Shown here: positions 30,804 to 40,925 of the stretch, piece after piece
Layout of the letters: the number at the start of each line of letters is the position of its first letter
Position numbering within the stretch: the first letter of the stretch is position 1
Origin: Flavobacterium sp. CS20
GTDB lineage: Bacteria > Bacteroidota > Bacteroidia > Flavobacteriales > Flavobacteriaceae
Assembly: GCF_018080005.1 (NCBI RefSeq)
Contig: NZ_CP073015.1
Span: 3,000,239-3,064,238, forward strand
Direction of reading: 5' to 3'
Length of the DNA stretch: 64,000 nt
Position numbers and translations under genes: made by a program
Notes under the pieces: model-generated
Database searches by the model: none
The model's input: the letters and a program-made list of their open reading frames with translations, nothing else
Told to the model about the DNA's origin: nothing

Positions 30804-32390
30804 TTAGAACTCACTCGTAAAATGAAACTTTAAACTCTTGTATTTATCTTGCGTCATTTGTAACGAAAAAGCAGAATCTGCTAAAAACACCAACTGATTG
30901 CGTTTGTCTCTAGCGAGGTATTTAGATTTTATTCGGGTAAATTCTTTAAACTCTTCGCTGTTTTCATCCTCAACCTCTATCCAACAGGCTTTATGCACGT
31001 TGATATTTTCATAAGAACATTTAGCACCGTATTCGTGTTCAAGTCTATATTGAATCACTTCGTATTGTAAAGCTCCAACCGTTCCTATTATTTTTCTGTT
31101 GTTCATTTCTAAAGTAAAAAGTTGAGCCACTCCTTCATCCATCAATTGATTGATGCCTTTGTTGAGTTGTTTTGATTTCATCGGGTCAGCATTGTTGATA
31201 TATCTGAAATGCTCTGGCGAAAAGTTTGGTATCCCTTTATACATCAATTTTTCACCTTCTGTTAGTGTATCACCAATTTTAAAATTTCCCGTGTCGTGAA
31301 GACCGACAATATCGCCAGGATACATCTCATTTACTACTTGTTTTTTCTCAGCAAAAAAAGCATTAGGACTAGAAAATTTTAAATTTTTGCCTTGTCTCAC
31401 GTGTAGGTAAGGTTTGTTACGTTCAAATTTTCCAGACACGACTTTTACGAACGCTAATCTGTCTCGGTGTCTCGGATCCATATTGGCGTGGATTTTAAAC
31501 ACAAATCCTGTGAATTGATCTTCATCAGGTTTCACTTCTCGTATATCACTCATTTTTGAGCGTGGTGATGGTGCAATTGTGATAAAACAATCCAATAACT
31601 CTCTCACGCCAAAATTGTTCAAAGCAGACCCAAAAAATACAGGTTGTAAGTTTCCTTTTTTATAAGCATCAATATCAAAATCTGGGTAAACACCTGTAGC
31701 TAATTCCACTTCATCTCTTAAATTCTTAGCGGCGGTTTCGCCTAACAATTCATCTAAATCTGGTTTGGATAGATCATTGATTTCTATGGTGTCTTCAATA
31801 TCTTTTCGTGGGTCGCCAGTAAATAAATTGATATTGCTTTCCCAAATATTATAAATCCCTTTAAAATCATATCCCATTCCAATTGGGAAACTCAAAGGCG
31901 TCACCTTCAAATCTAATTTTTGCTCTATTTCATCGAGTAGTTCAAAAGCATCTTTACCTTCACGGTCGAGTTTATTGATAAACACAATCATCGGGATGTT
32001 GCGCATACGACAAACTTTCACCAACTTTTCGGTTTGTTCTTCAACGCCTTTTGCCACATCTATCACCACTATAACGCTATCTACAGCCGTTAAAGTTCTA
32101 AAGGTATCTTCTGCAAAATCTTTGTGACCTGGCGTATCTAAGATGTTGATTTTATTGTTTTTATATTCAAATCCTAAGACAGATGTGGCAACAGAAATAC
32201 CACGTTGGCGTTCAATCTCCATAAAGTCACTCGTCGCACCTTTTTTGATTTTATTTGATTTTACAGCGCCAGCTTCGTTTATAGCACCGCCAAATAACAA
32301 TAATTTTTCAGTTAATGTTGTTTTTCCTGCATCTGGGTGCGACACAATACCAAAGGTACGTCGCCTGTTGATTTCGTCTTTAAATTTCAT
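30804..32390 (-). CDS. prfC: Peptide chain release factor 3
   Basis: GTPase that recycles RF1/RF2 after termination. P-loop SHPDAGKTTLTEKLL (residues 17-31), DTPGHKDFAEDT and NKLDREG are the GTP-binding motifs; the C-terminal part (GTVGALQYEVIQYRLEHEY) is specific to RF3. 528 residues, complete. It ends three bp from the convergent gene at 28417-30801. Confidence 0.96.
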   Translation of the reverse strand: MKFKDEINRRRTFGIVSHPDAGKTTLTEKLLLFGGAINEAGAVKSNKIKKGATSDFMEIERQRGISVATSVLGFEYKNNKINILDTPGHKDFAEDTFRTLTAVDSVIVVIDVAKGVEEQTEKLVKVCRMRNIPMIVFINKLDREGKDAFELLDEIEQKLDLKVTPLSFPIGMGYDFKGIYNIWESNINLFTGDPRKDIEDTIEINDLSKPDLDELLGETAAKNLRDEVELATGVYPDFDIDAYKKGNLQPVFFGSALNNFGVRELLDCFITIAPSPRSKMSDIREVKPDEDQFTGFVFKIHANMDPRHRDRLAFVKVVSGKFERNKPYLHVRQGKNLKFSSPNAFFAEKKQVVNEMYPGDIVGLHDTGNFKIGDTLTEGEKLMYKGIPNFSPEHFRYINNADPMKSKQLNKGINQLMDEGVAQLFTLEMNNRKIIGTVGALQYEVIQYRLEHEYGAKCSYENINVHKACWIEVEDENSEEFKEFTRIKSKYLARDKRNQLVFLADSAFSLQMTQDKYKSLKFHFTSEF

Positions 32391-32468
32391 GCTGCAAATT
32401 TAATTTTTTAACCAGAATAGGCGAGGAGAGAAGCTAAATCTTTTTTTAAAGGAGCTTGGTATTAAAAT

Positions 32469-32678
32469 TAACGTGAGTTCGATTTATTGAAAACTGTAAA
32501 TCAGATGATTACATGTTTTTGTAAGCAAATTTTATCATTTCGAACGAAGAATGAGGAGAAATCTCATCCTACAGAGATGTCTCGTCGCTCATGCTTCGCT
32601 CTATCGACATGACAAATGATTAAATATCTGTATTTTATATGAATATATTTTATTGGAATTTATATCGAACTCACGTTA
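32469..32678. repeat. MITE-like repeat, copy 1 (~210 bp)
   Basis: Non-coding element bounded by TAACGTGAGTTCGAT and its exact reverse complement ATCGAACTCACGTTA. Two further full copies lie at 45431-45639 and 57857-58069, about 95% alike by eye and in the same orientation. Ends of TA would fit insertion at TA dinucleotides. The middle has small palindromes such as ATGAGGAGAAATCTCAT. The rest of the prfC-OmpA gap shows nothing else apart from the terminator. Confidence 0.85.
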
Positions 32679-32806
32679 TTTTAAATGTCTCCCTTATATA
32701 CGTGGTTTTTAAAATACCAGCCTGCTGTAGGTAGGTAAGTCAGTATTATACATTCATCTTATTAACGATATTATTCATTCAAATTGTCTCTTATTGAATT
32801 TAAACA

Positions 32807-32846
32807 ATAAAAAAAAGAACAAAGTGAATTGTTCACTTTGTTCTTT
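32807..32846 (-). terminator. Rho-independent terminator of the OmpA-family gene
   Basis: Arms AAAGAACAAAGTGAA (32814-32828) and TTCACTTTGTTCTTT (32832-32846) form a perfect 15-bp stem with a 3-base loop. On the reverse strand a run of T follows, 24 bp after the stop of the 32870-34186 gene. Confidence 0.9.
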
Positions 32847-32869
32847 ATGAGCTTAGATATTAAAAAGAT

Positions 32870-34186
32870 TTACTTTTTAAGTTTAATCATTACTTTTCTA
32901 GCTAATTTTCTAGAGTAAGTTGTGTTTGAATCTATATTTGGGTTAACACCTGAACCAATGGATTCAATACGAGACTCACTTATGCCAGCAGAGACTAAAA
33001 TGTCTTTAATATATTTTGATCTTTTTTCAGATAAAATTTTATTGTATTCTTTATTGCCTATGCTATCTGTATATCCGATAAGCTGAATAGTTTCGTTAGG
33101 ATTTTGTTTTAAGAAAGTAATAACGGAATTAACATCATTAATTGAAGCGACTTCAGGATAGACTTTGTCAAATCCAAAATAAACATTAACATAACCTTGT
33201 TCAACAAGTGATTTAAATGTACCACTACCACCTGATGTTTTAGATTTATTCAAATCAGATTTTGTAGCATAAGTTTTATTGAGTTCTTTTTCTAACTCAT
33301 CAGGAACACCATTTTGATTTTGATCTATAGCAATTCCTTTAGTGTTCACAGCAACACCGTTGACAGTGTTAGGTTCATTATCAAGGTAATCAGGAACACC
33401 ATCACGATCAGTGTCTGAAAGCTTATCTTTTAAGTCGTTAATTTCTTCTTTTAAAGATTGTGTTTCTGCATTTTCACTATGTTCTAAATGATACCAATCA
33501 ATATTTTTTTGGCTTTTGCCCAAATTAATATTTAAACCAATAGACGCATTGAGCATTAAGCCATCAACCGAACCTGTAGTTGTATGACTAAATCCATCCC
33601 AATTAAATTGTTGAGTGGCATTAGCAAGCCCCATGAAATCCATCTTGAGTGAGACTTTATCGCTAATTTTATACATTGGGGTAAAACCTATAACAGCAGT
33701 GGCTGTGTAGTCCTCACCATCTGAAAAGTCAGTGGTTAAAACACCGACGCCAAAACCACCATATATTTGCAAGTTAAATCTTTGAGTCCAATTTTGGAAG
33801 TCTAATACGCTCCCTAAGTTTAAAACTCCTTCTAAACTTGATTGGATATAAGTCGAATTAAATTCAAATGTTGATTCATCTTCGTTTTCTGAAATATCAT
33901 TGTATCCACCTTTTAATCTTAAACCAAATTTATCGTTAAACATATATCTAACAGCTAGATCTGCGTGCAAACCTGAAAAGGTTTTTGTGTTGGCAGTTTC
34001 AAAGATATTAAGTGAAGGGTTTGAAATATTTGTAAGAGTTCTTCCTGCTTTATTTCCACCTACACCAAATTCTATAAACCACTGATTGTAATCATCGAAC
34101 TGAGATTTTTTATCGCTATCATTTTTTTCTTGAGAAAAAGCTATGGTCGATAAGAGAACAGATAATAATAAGATTAAGTTTTTCAT
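32870..34186 (-). CDS. OmpA-family outer-membrane protein with calcium-type repeats
   Basis: 438 residues: signal peptide (MKNLILLLSVLLSTIAFSQ), an N-terminal beta-barrel of about 220 residues (FIEFGVGGNKAGRTL to the end of SIGLNINLG), a short helical stretch, a thrombospondin-3-like linker (DTDRDGVPDYLDNEPN, DQNQNGVPDELEKEL) and a C-terminal OmpA peptidoglycan-binding domain (VYFGFDKVYPE, IQLIGYTDSIGNKEYNKILSEKR). Such proteins tether the outer membrane to the cell wall. Followed by a strong terminator. Confidence 0.9.
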   Translation of the reverse strand: MKNLILLLSVLLSTIAFSQEKNDSDKKSQFDDYNQWFIEFGVGGNKAGRTLTNISNPSLNIFETANTKTFSGLHADLAVRYMFNDKFGLRLKGGYNDISENEDESTFEFNSTYIQSSLEGVLNLGSVLDFQNWTQRFNLQIYGGFGVGVLTTDFSDGEDYTATAVIGFTPMYKISDKVSLKMDFMGLANATQQFNWDGFSHTTTGSVDGLMLNASIGLNINLGKSQKNIDWYHLEHSENAETQSLKEEINDLKDKLSDTDRDGVPDYLDNEPNTVNGVAVNTKGIAIDQNQNGVPDELEKELNKTYATKSDLNKSKTSGGSGTFKSLVEQGYVNVYFGFDKVYPEVASINDVNSVITFLKQNPNETIQLIGYTDSIGNKEYNKILSEKRSKYIKDILVSAGISESRIESIGSGVNPNIDSNTTYSRKLARKVMIKLKK

Positions 34187-34291
34187 TTTACTAAAATTTA
34201 TAATTAGATTTATGCTTGGTTAATTTAAAACATATGCAAATTACGTGAAATATTAATAAAAAAACAAATTAAAAACCAACTTAGTAAAATA

Positions 34292-36610
34292 TTATTTTAA
34301 AATTTCTAATTTTGCGAATTTTAATAACAATTTTTTTAAGCCAGCTTCTTCAAAATTTATCTCAGCCTTTTTGTCTTGACCAATGCCAGAAACGCCTATA
34401 ACTTTTCCTTTACCAAACCTGCCGTGTTTAACTATTTGCCCAGACTTTATAGACATAACTACTTCATTAACAGAAGTTTGAGATGTGATCGGTTTAACTT
34501 TTCTCAATTTTCTTAATTGATTTTCAGTGGGTTTATGACTTGGTGGTGGTGTCCCTTTTTTAGGTTTGGTTTGACGTAGTTTAGATTTATCAACTTCATC
34601 AAAAATATCAGCGTCAATTTGGGGTTTGTAGCGATAAGAATCTTCTGAGATGTTATATTCTAATGCTGTATCATCAATTTCATCAATAAATCGACTTGGT
34701 TCTGCATCAATCAATTTTCCCCAACGGTAGCGGGATAAGGTATAAGTGATGTAAGCTTGTTTTTCGGCTCGTGTCAAAGCCACATAAAACAATCGGCGTT
34801 CTTCTTCAAGTTCACTTCGTGTATTCATGCTCATAGCCGAAGGAAACAAATCTTCTTCCATACCTACAATAAAGACATAAGGAAACTCTAAGCCTTTTGC
34901 TAAATGCACCGTCATTAATGATACCCGATTGCTATCGCCTTTTTCATTATCAAAATCGGTTGCCAGAGCAACGTCTTCTAAAAATTCACTAATTGAACCT
35001 GTGGCGTCTTCCACTTCATTTTGTCCTTCTACAAAATCTTTAACCCCATTGAGCAATTCTTCTAAATTTTCAACTCTTGTTATTCCTTCTGGCGTGCCGT
35101 CTTTTTTGAATTCTTGAAGTAAACCTGTTTTTTTAATCACCAAATCGGTGAGCTCAAAAGCATTGAGTTTTTGAGCCGTAATCTGAAAACTCTTAATCAT
35201 ATTCACAAAATTAATCAGCTTGGTTTGGATACCTTTATTGATAGGTAAGTCAATTTTTTGAATATTTTCGATGACTTCAAAAATAGAACGCTTGTAGTGA
35301 TTAGCCGCCAATACCAATTTATCTAAAGTGGTTTGACCAATGCCACGAGCAGGATAATTGATTACTCGCTTGAGTGATTCTTCATCTTTGGGATTAACTA
35401 TTAGTCGTAAATAAGCCAAAGTATCTTTTATTTCTTTACGCTGATAAAAAGACAAACCACCAAAAATGCGATATGGCATATCTTTTTTTCGCAAGGCGTC
35501 TTCCATAGCTCGACTTTGAGCATTGGTGCGATACAAAATGGCAAACTGGTCGTAATCCAATTGATTTTGCATCTGCAATTCAAATATGGTTGAAGCTACA
35601 TATCGCCCTTCTTCAGCATCATTGAGTAAACGATTAACTTTTATCTTATCGCCTTGTGTATTTGAAGTCCAAACTACTTTTTCCAGACGTTTTTTATTTT
35701 TTTCTATCACCGAATTCGTCGCTTGCACCAAAGTTTTAGTCGAACGGTAATTTTGCTCAAGTTTGTAAGTTTTTACCTCATCATAATCTCTTTGAAAATT
35801 GAGAATATTATTGATGTTGGCACCTCTAAACGCATAGATACTTTGGGCGTCATCACCAACCACACAAATGTTTTGATATCTATCACTTAAAGCTTTTACA
35901 ATTAAATACTGAGAGTGATTCGTATCTTGATACTCATCCACCAAAATATACTGAAAACGGTGTTGATATTTAGATAAAACATCAGGAAATCGCGTTAATA
36001 ACTCATTGGTTTTTAACAATAAATCGTCAAAATCCATTGCTCCAGCTTTAAAACAACGTTTGACGTATTCTTCATAAATATCACCCAAGCGTGGTCGTTT
36101 TGCCATGGCATCAGCTTCTTGAAGTTCGGGATTTTGCCGATAAGCTTTAACGGTGATTAAGCTATTTTTATAAGATGAAATTCTGGAATAGACTTGTTTA
36201 TATTTATAAACATCTTTGTCTAAATTCATTTCTTTGATGATACTATTGACCAATCTCTGAGAATCTTGGGTATCATAAATGGTAAAATTGGATGGAAAAC
36301 CCAGTTTATCAGCTTCAAATCTCAGTAATCTTGCAAATACAGAGTGAAACGTTCCCATCCACAAATTCTTTGCTTCACTTGAACCAACAATTTTGGCAAT
36401 ACGATTTTTCATCTCACGAGTCGCCTTGTTGGTAAAAGTCAATGCTAAAATATTAAAAGGATCAACACCTTGATTCATCAAGTGAGCGATGCGGTAGGTC
36501 AACACTCTGGTTTTACCCGAACCTGCACCAGCTATAACTATCATTGGCCCATCTTTTTGCAATACGGGTTCGCGTTGGGCGTCATTCAATTCGTCTAAAT
36601 ATGCTTGCAA
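34292..36610 (-). CDS. UvrD/PcrA-type ATP-dependent DNA helicase
   Basis: Superfamily 1 helicase of 772 residues. Walker A is AGAGSGKT (27-34); other motifs are LALTFTNKATREMKNR, ILVDEYQDTNHSQY (Walker B), VVGDDAQSIYAFRGA, LEQNYRSTKTL and VSLMTVHLAKGLEFPYVF. The C-terminal region binds nucleic acid or RNA polymerase in PcrA. It works in repair and replication restart. No close operon partner. Confidence 0.93.
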   Translation of the reverse strand: MQAYLDELNDAQREPVLQKDGPMIVIAGAGSGKTRVLTYRIAHLMNQGVDPFNILALTFTNKATREMKNRIAKIVGSSEAKNLWMGTFHSVFARLLRFEADKLGFPSNFTIYDTQDSQRLVNSIIKEMNLDKDVYKYKQVYSRISSYKNSLITVKAYRQNPELQEADAMAKRPRLGDIYEEYVKRCFKAGAMDFDDLLLKTNELLTRFPDVLSKYQHRFQYILVDEYQDTNHSQYLIVKALSDRYQNICVVGDDAQSIYAFRGANINNILNFQRDYDEVKTYKLEQNYRSTKTLVQATNSVIEKNKKRLEKVVWTSNTQGDKIKVNRLLNDAEEGRYVASTIFELQMQNQLDYDQFAILYRTNAQSRAMEDALRKKDMPYRIFGGLSFYQRKEIKDTLAYLRLIVNPKDEESLKRVINYPARGIGQTTLDKLVLAANHYKRSIFEVIENIQKIDLPINKGIQTKLINFVNMIKSFQITAQKLNAFELTDLVIKKTGLLQEFKKDGTPEGITRVENLEELLNGVKDFVEGQNEVEDATGSISEFLEDVALATDFDNEKGDSNRVSLMTVHLAKGLEFPYVFIVGMEEDLFPSAMSMNTRSELEEERRLFYVALTRAEKQAYITYTLSRYRWGKLIDAEPSRFIDEIDDTALEYNISEDSYRYKPQIDADIFDEVDKSKLRQTKPKKGTPPPSHKPTENQLRKLRKVKPITSQTSVNEVVMSIKSGQIVKHGRFGKGKVIGVSGIGQDKKAEINFEEAGLKKLLLKFAKLEILK

Positions 36611-36910
36611 ATTATCAGTTTTTTTAAAATTTCAAAATTAAATAAACCTTAATGAATTTAAGCTGAGATTGTATTTTAATTTCAAAACGTATTTTGATAG
36701 ATTAAGGACAAGTAATGTAAGGAATTTGAAGAACTCCATTTTTTTTATCGATATCCGTTAGTGTTAAGAATACTCAAAATTACCCCTTTTTCTTGCTTCA
36801 CCCTTATATATTTATATCTGAAGTACGCATCTTTCTCAAAGGCATACTCTTAGGGAAGGTTTAGTTTATGTTGAATCAGATTTGAAAGGTTTACGGCTTT
36901 TTGCGTTAGC
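36611..36910. other. Intergenic region between uvrD and the HaeIII-like operon
   Basis: 300 bp with no supported gene. Only short open frames occur, for example 33 codons on the minus strand at 36638-36739 (MEFFKFLTLLVLN), which lacks any other support. No repeat matching the other R-M system's flanks was seen. Confidence 0.5.
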
Positions 36911-37873
36911 TTAGCCATTTACAAATATATGATTTGTAAATAAAGTATATGGTGCACTCACTAAATTTATATCAAATTTTAAAGATGGTTCAACTCTTGA
37001 ACTCGCATTATGAATTCTAAAAGATATTTGCCAACCTTCATTTAGAGAAACTAGCAAAGTCGTTGTTGAGTTTTCTTGATAAACTATGTCGATTAGCCTT
37101 GACGGCAATTTCAATTTAGGAATTTTTGCTTTTGGTTTTACTTTTTCAAATGGTAAATTTAAAGTTCCGTGCAAATTATAAGCTTGAATTTCAACTTTTT
37201 TATTGCCTTTAATCACTTTGTAAGAATCCTGATTTCCAATTAAATATTGAACCAAATTTTCTGCCACTATATTTGGGTTTTCTTTGTCTAAACGAAGTAA
37301 TTCTTTTTTGAAAGCATTTAAAATTGGAATGTAAACCACTTCGTGCATATTCTCAATTGAAGACCATTTAATTGATTTGTCACTATCTCTTAAATCTGTA
37401 AGCATATCGAAAACTGGCTTTATTTCTTCAAAATAATCTTGCGAACAAGAAGCACCAAGCCATTTTTTACCAAAATTTATCTTTTGTGATAATCTTGAAT
37501 GTTTTACAGCTCTATGATTATTTTTTGCAGAAATACCAATCTCCCATTTTTGTAAAGAGCGAATTATCAAAACATCTCGAACATCTCCAGTTTGTCCAGC
37601 TTGATCGCTGACTAATTCTAAAACTAAAATATCATCTTCATTAATTCCATTTGATAATCTAGGTTCGATATCTATAAGAAAATTAATTGAAGCACTTGCT
37701 GTTATATTAAAAGTTTCTTGCTCTTGCTCTTTAAAACTTTCAAAGAAGCCTTTAGCAGTTATATAAGGTTCATTTTTTGTGATTGATACACTTGTTATGT
37801 TTTTTAAACGCTCATAAAACTCAGTAAGCAGGGCATACTCAAAAGCCTTACCGTTTACTGTTTGACTTGCCAT
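36911..37873 (-). CDS. HaeIII-family type II restriction endonuclease
   Basis: 320 residues with the family segment GDVRDVLIIRSLQKWEIGISAKNNHRAVKHSRLSQKINFG (around residues 100-150), which I recognise from RE_HaeIII; D, E and K in it could form the nuclease site. HaeIII cuts GGCC, so GGCC is the predicted target, not shown by sequence. It begins three bp after the end of the cytosine methyltransferase gene, the third gene of the regulator-methylase-nuclease operon. Confidence 0.8.
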   Translation of the reverse strand: MASQTVNGKAFEYALLTEFYERLKNITSVSITKNEPYITAKGFFESFKEQEQETFNITASASINFLIDIEPRLSNGINEDDILVLELVSDQAGQTGDVRDVLIIRSLQKWEIGISAKNNHRAVKHSRLSQKINFGKKWLGASCSQDYFEEIKPVFDMLTDLRDSDKSIKWSSIENMHEVVYIPILNAFKKELLRLDKENPNIVAENLVQYLIGNQDSYKVIKGNKKVEIQAYNLHGTLNLPFEKVKPKAKIPKLKLPSRLIDIVYQENSTTTLLVSLNEGWQISFRIHNASSRVEPSLKFDINLVSAPYTLFTNHIFVNG

Positions 37874-37876
37874 AAA

Positions 37877-38920
37877 TTAAGATAAAATATTTTCTAGCTT
37901 CATATTTCTTTTAGAAACTGTTTTTTGTTTCTTTTCTGTATTTTCAATTTGTGATTTTATACTAATTGCAATATGATTTGCGAGATTAACAGGAACAGCA
38001 TTGCCAATCATTTTATATCCAGTTGCAATATGATTGTAATAAAAAATAAAATCATCAGGAAAAGTCTGGATTCTTGCACATTCCCTGACGCTTAATCTAC
38101 GATATAAATACTCTTTCCCAGGCACAAAAATACGTTTGTTTTGTTCTATGAATTTCATTTTTGGTGCTTGTGGATGAATAGGGGCGTGTCGCCCTCCTGC
38201 TTGAATTGTGTAAGATTGTTCATTCCAACTTCTCACTCTATTTCTAGACATAAACATAGATGAAAAACCACCAATCATATATTCGTGATTTGGGACTTTA
38301 CAATTTTCTTTATTGGTTTTATTACCGTCCTTTGCAGGAACAGCTGAATTTTGTAAATCAGCAATTTTTTGTTGAAGCGTTACTTTTTCTTTTAATGGTT
38401 TTGGAAATTCAAAATTGAAATTAAGATCTTTCCGAATACCAATAAAAAAGACTCGTTTACGGTCTTGAGGAACGTCAAAATCTGATGCGTTTAACAGTTT
38501 GAAAGATAAATTATAACCAGCATTTTCAAAAAGTTGTTTTATCGTTTTTAGAGCTTCACTATGTCTGTTTAACAGCATTCCACTAACATTTTCCGCAAGA
38601 AAAAATTTAGGCTGTTTTGCTTCTAATATTCTGATAAAATCAAAAAATAATTGTCCTCGTTTGTCATTTATCCCACGTTTTGACCCAGCTTCACTCCAAC
38701 TTTGGCAAGGTGGACCACCAATAATTCCATCACATTCAGGAACTTCGTCAGACTTTATTTCTACAATACTACGTCTATCAAGAATAGTATTCTTATGATT
38801 TTTTTCGTAGGTTTCCCAAATGTTTCTATCATATTCGTTCGCCCAAACAACATTAAAACCTGCTTTTTGAAATCCTAAATCGAGTCCGCCAGCTCCCGCA
38901 AAAAATGATACTAAATTCAT
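37877..38920 (-). CDS. DNA (cytosine-5) methyltransferase
   Basis: 347 residues with the classical C5-methylase motifs: SAM site [10 protein letters not shown] (7-16), catalytic Cys72 in [15 protein letters not shown] at 110-112, [11 protein letters not shown], and at the end the [10 protein letters not shown] region with [18 protein letters not shown] and [11 protein letters not shown]. Paired with a HaeIII-like nuclease, so it probably protects GGCC by methylating the inner cytosine. Starts four bp after the regulator. Confidence 0.94.
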   Translation of the reverse strand: MNLVSFFAGAGGLDLGFQKAGFNVVWANEYDRNIWETYEKNHKNTILDRRSIVEIKSDEVPECDGIIGGPPCQSWSEAGSKRGINDKRGQLFFDFIRILEAKQPKFFLAENVSGMLLNRHSEALKTIKQLFENAGYNLSFKLLNASDFDVPQDRKRVFFIGIRKDLNFNFEFPKPLKEKVTLQQKIADLQNSAVPAKDGNKTNKENCKVPNHEYMIGGFSSMFMSRNRVRSWNEQSYTIQAGGRHAPIHPQAPKMKFIEQNKRIFVPGKEYLYRRLSVRECARIQTFPDDFIFYYNHIATGYKMIGNAVPVNLANHIAISIKSQIENTEKKQKTVSKRNMKLENILS

Positions 38921-38924
38921 ATAA

Positions 38925-39245
38925 TTACTGTGTTTGAAGTGATTTATTAAGCGCTCTTCTGTATTCTGCTTTTTGTTCAGCGACTTGTAAAAGTTGTTTT
39001 GTGCAATTTGTTTCGTAAATATGTTTTCCTATTTGGTCGGTTACATATTCGTTCCTCAATTCATTTAGATTTAATTTAAAGATTTTTGCAAGTTTTGGCA
39101 AGCGTTTTTCATCAAAATCTCTTTTTCCATTTTCAATTTTACTCAAATTTGCAGAGTCTAAATTCAGTCTAAGTGCAAGCTGAGTTAAAGTAAGTCCGTT
39201 TTCGTTTCTTAAAAGTCGGATGTATTCTCCAAATGTGGTTTCCAT
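38925..39245 (-). CDS. XRE-family transcriptional regulator of the restriction-modification operon
   Basis: A helix-turn-helix regulator of about 106 residues: [54 protein letters not shown] use the ATG at 39245 (METTFGEY), which leaves the palindrome at 39251-39267 upstream; an ATG at 39257 is also open but would begin inside it. Located first in the operon, it resembles the controller (C) proteins that time nuclease expression. Confidence 0.8.
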   Translation of the reverse strand: METTFGEYIRLLRNENGLTLTQLALRLNLDSANLSKIENGKRDFDEKRLPKLAKIFKLNLNELRNEYVTDQIGKHIYETNCTKQLLQVAEQKAEYRRALNKSLQTQ

Positions 39246-39250
39246 AAGAC

Positions 39251-39267
39251 TTGTCATTTTTTGACAA
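39251..39267. promoter_or_regulatory. Palindromic operator candidate upstream of the R-M regulator
   Basis: TTGTCA-TTTTT-TGACAA is a perfect six-bp inverted repeat placed six bp before the regulator ATG at 39245. Position and symmetry suit autoregulation by the HTH protein. No second box was seen. Confidence 0.55.
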
Positions 39268-39440
39268 ATCTAATCTTTTTGTTTGAATAGTCAATTCAAA
39301 TGTTGCAAAATTTCTGTTTAAGATTTGAATTATATTATAGAAAAAACTAAAAGTGATCAATTAATAAAATAGGTTTAGTATTAAACCTAACTAAATTGTA
39401 TTTATCAATGATTATCTTTACACCCAAATTTTTTTAAACA

Positions 39441-39965
39441 ATGACAGATTTTAATTTTTCAATTTTAGTATCTTTCTTTTTATCAAGCCTAATTGTTGGT
39501 GGTATAGCTTTTTATTTTTTTAAAACCCATATCGAGCATCTTCAGCAAAAACAACGTTTAGATATTCGACTTAAATATCAAAAAGAAACCTTGCCTATTC
39601 GCATACAAGCTTATGAAAGATTGGCTCTACTCTCAGAACGGTTATCTTTAGGTAATTTACTCAACCGAGTTACACCCATAAGCAATGACAAAAATGCCTA
39701 CGAAGACTTACTTATTAAAACCATCGACCAAGAATTTGAGCACAATTTAGTGCAACAAATATATGTGAGCAATCAATGTTGGAATGTGATTAAAACCGCT
39801 AAAAACAGCACGATTTCTAAAATCAGAAAAACCAATATGAGCGAAAACATTAGCGATGCATTCAAACTCCGAGAAACATTATTAAGAGATTTACTCGACC
39901 AACAAAATTCACCAAATGACATAGCTTTACAACTGATTAAAAAAGAGTTAAGGACGTTGTTTTAA
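39441..39965 (+). CDS. Conserved hypothetical membrane-anchored protein
   Basis: 174 residues: one N-terminal transmembrane helix (ILVSFFLSSLIVGGIAFYFF), then a helical, charged domain with ETLPIRIQAYERLALLSERLSLGNLLNRV, a pattern I associate with an uncharacterised Flavobacteriia family. No enzymatic motif. Stand-alone gene; fabD has its own promoter 50 bp downstream. Confidence 0.7.
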   Translation: MTDFNFSILVSFFLSSLIVGGIAFYFFKTHIEHLQQKQRLDIRLKYQKETLPIRIQAYERLALLSERLSLGNLLNRVTPISNDKNAYEDLLIKTIDQEFEHNLVQQIYVSNQCWNVIKTAKNSTISKIRKTNMSENISDAFKLRETLLRDLLDQQNSPNDIALQLIKKELRTLF

Positions 39966-39991
39966 GTTTAAATTTCTTGCATCTTAATTGA

Positions 39992-40023
39992 TTTGTAGAA
40001 TCACTAAAATGGCTCTACTTTTG
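39992..40023 (+). promoter_or_regulatory. Bacteroidota-type promoter of fabD-queD
   Basis: TTTG at 39992-39995, 20-bp spacer, TACTTTTG at 40016-40023: a full match to TTTG-N19-21-TAnnTTTG. Transcription would start about 14 bp before the fabD ATG. Confidence 0.75.
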
Positions 40024-40043
40024 TAATCCAAACAATAAAAAAT

Positions 40044-40925
40044 ATGAAAGCATACGTATTTCCAGGACAAGGTGCTCAATTTTCAGGTATGGGACTTGAT
40101 CTTTATGAAAATTCAAAAATAGGCAAACAACTTTTTGAAGATGCCAATGCTATTTTAGGCTTTCATATCACAAAAACGATGTTTGAAGGCTCTGCAGAAG
40201 ACCTCAAACAAACTGAAATCACACAACCTGCAATATTTTTACATTCCGTCATTTTAAGTCAAGTTATAGGCGATAAATTTCAACCTGATATGGTGGCTGG
40301 TCATTCACTGGGTGAGTTTTCAGCTTTGGTGGCTAATGGCACTTTAAGTTTTGAAGATGGCTTAAAACTGGTACATCAGCGTGCCATAGCTATGCAAAAA
40401 GCCTGCGAAGCTCAAGAATCTACTATGGCAGCGGTTCTCGGACTTGCAGATGATGTTGTGGAAAACGTTTGTGATAGCACCGAAGGCATTGTTGTTCCAG
40501 CAAATTATAACTGCCCTGGTCAATTGGTGATTTCTGGCGAAGTAGAAGCAATAAATGCAGCTTGCAAAACTTTAAAAGAAAAAGGAGCTAAACGAGCCTT
40601 AGTATTGCCTGTTGGTGGAGCATTTCATTCGCCTTTGATGGCTCCTGCCAAAGAAGCCTTGGCTACTGCTATTGAAAATACCAATTTTTCAAAACCACAG
40701 TGTCCAATCTATCAAAACGTCAATGCTAAAGCCGTTGAAAATCCTGAAGACATCAAAAAAAATCTGGTTGAACAACTTACATCTGCTGTAAGATGGACAC
40801 AAATTATGCAACATATGCTCAACGACGGCATGACACAATACATCGAAGTTGGTCCTGGTAAAGTGCTTCAAGGTTTAATGAAAAAAATTGACCGTAGGTT
40901 TCCAACTGAAAGTGCAAGTATTTAA
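40044..40925 (+). CDS. fabD: Malonyl-CoA:ACP transacylase
   Basis: Loads malonate onto acyl carrier protein for fatty acid synthesis. N-terminal FPGQGAQFSGMGLDLY, nucleophile Ser88 in GHSLGEFSAL, and the catalytic histidine in GGAFHSPLM; EVGPGKVLQGLMKKI is the C-terminal signature. 293 residues, full length. queD starts directly after its stop. Confidence 0.96.
   Translation: MKAYVFPGQGAQFSGMGLDLYENSKIGKQLFEDANAILGFHITKTMFEGSAEDLKQTEITQPAIFLHSVILSQVIGDKFQPDMVAGHSLGEFSALVANGTLSFEDGLKLVHQRAIAMQKACEAQESTMAAVLGLADDVVENVCDSTEGIVVPANYNCPGQLVISGEVEAINAACKTLKEKGAKRALVLPVGGAFHSPLMAPAKEALATAIENTNFSKPQCPIYQNVNAKAVENPEDIKKNLVEQLTSAVRWTQIMQHMLNDGMTQYIEVGPGKVLQGLMKKIDRRFPTESASI

Noticed and set aside
36638..36739. 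33-codon minus-strand ORF (MEFFKFLTLLVLN...)
   Set aside because: Short, AT-rich, no recognisable family and no promoter; kept only as a note in the intergenic entry.
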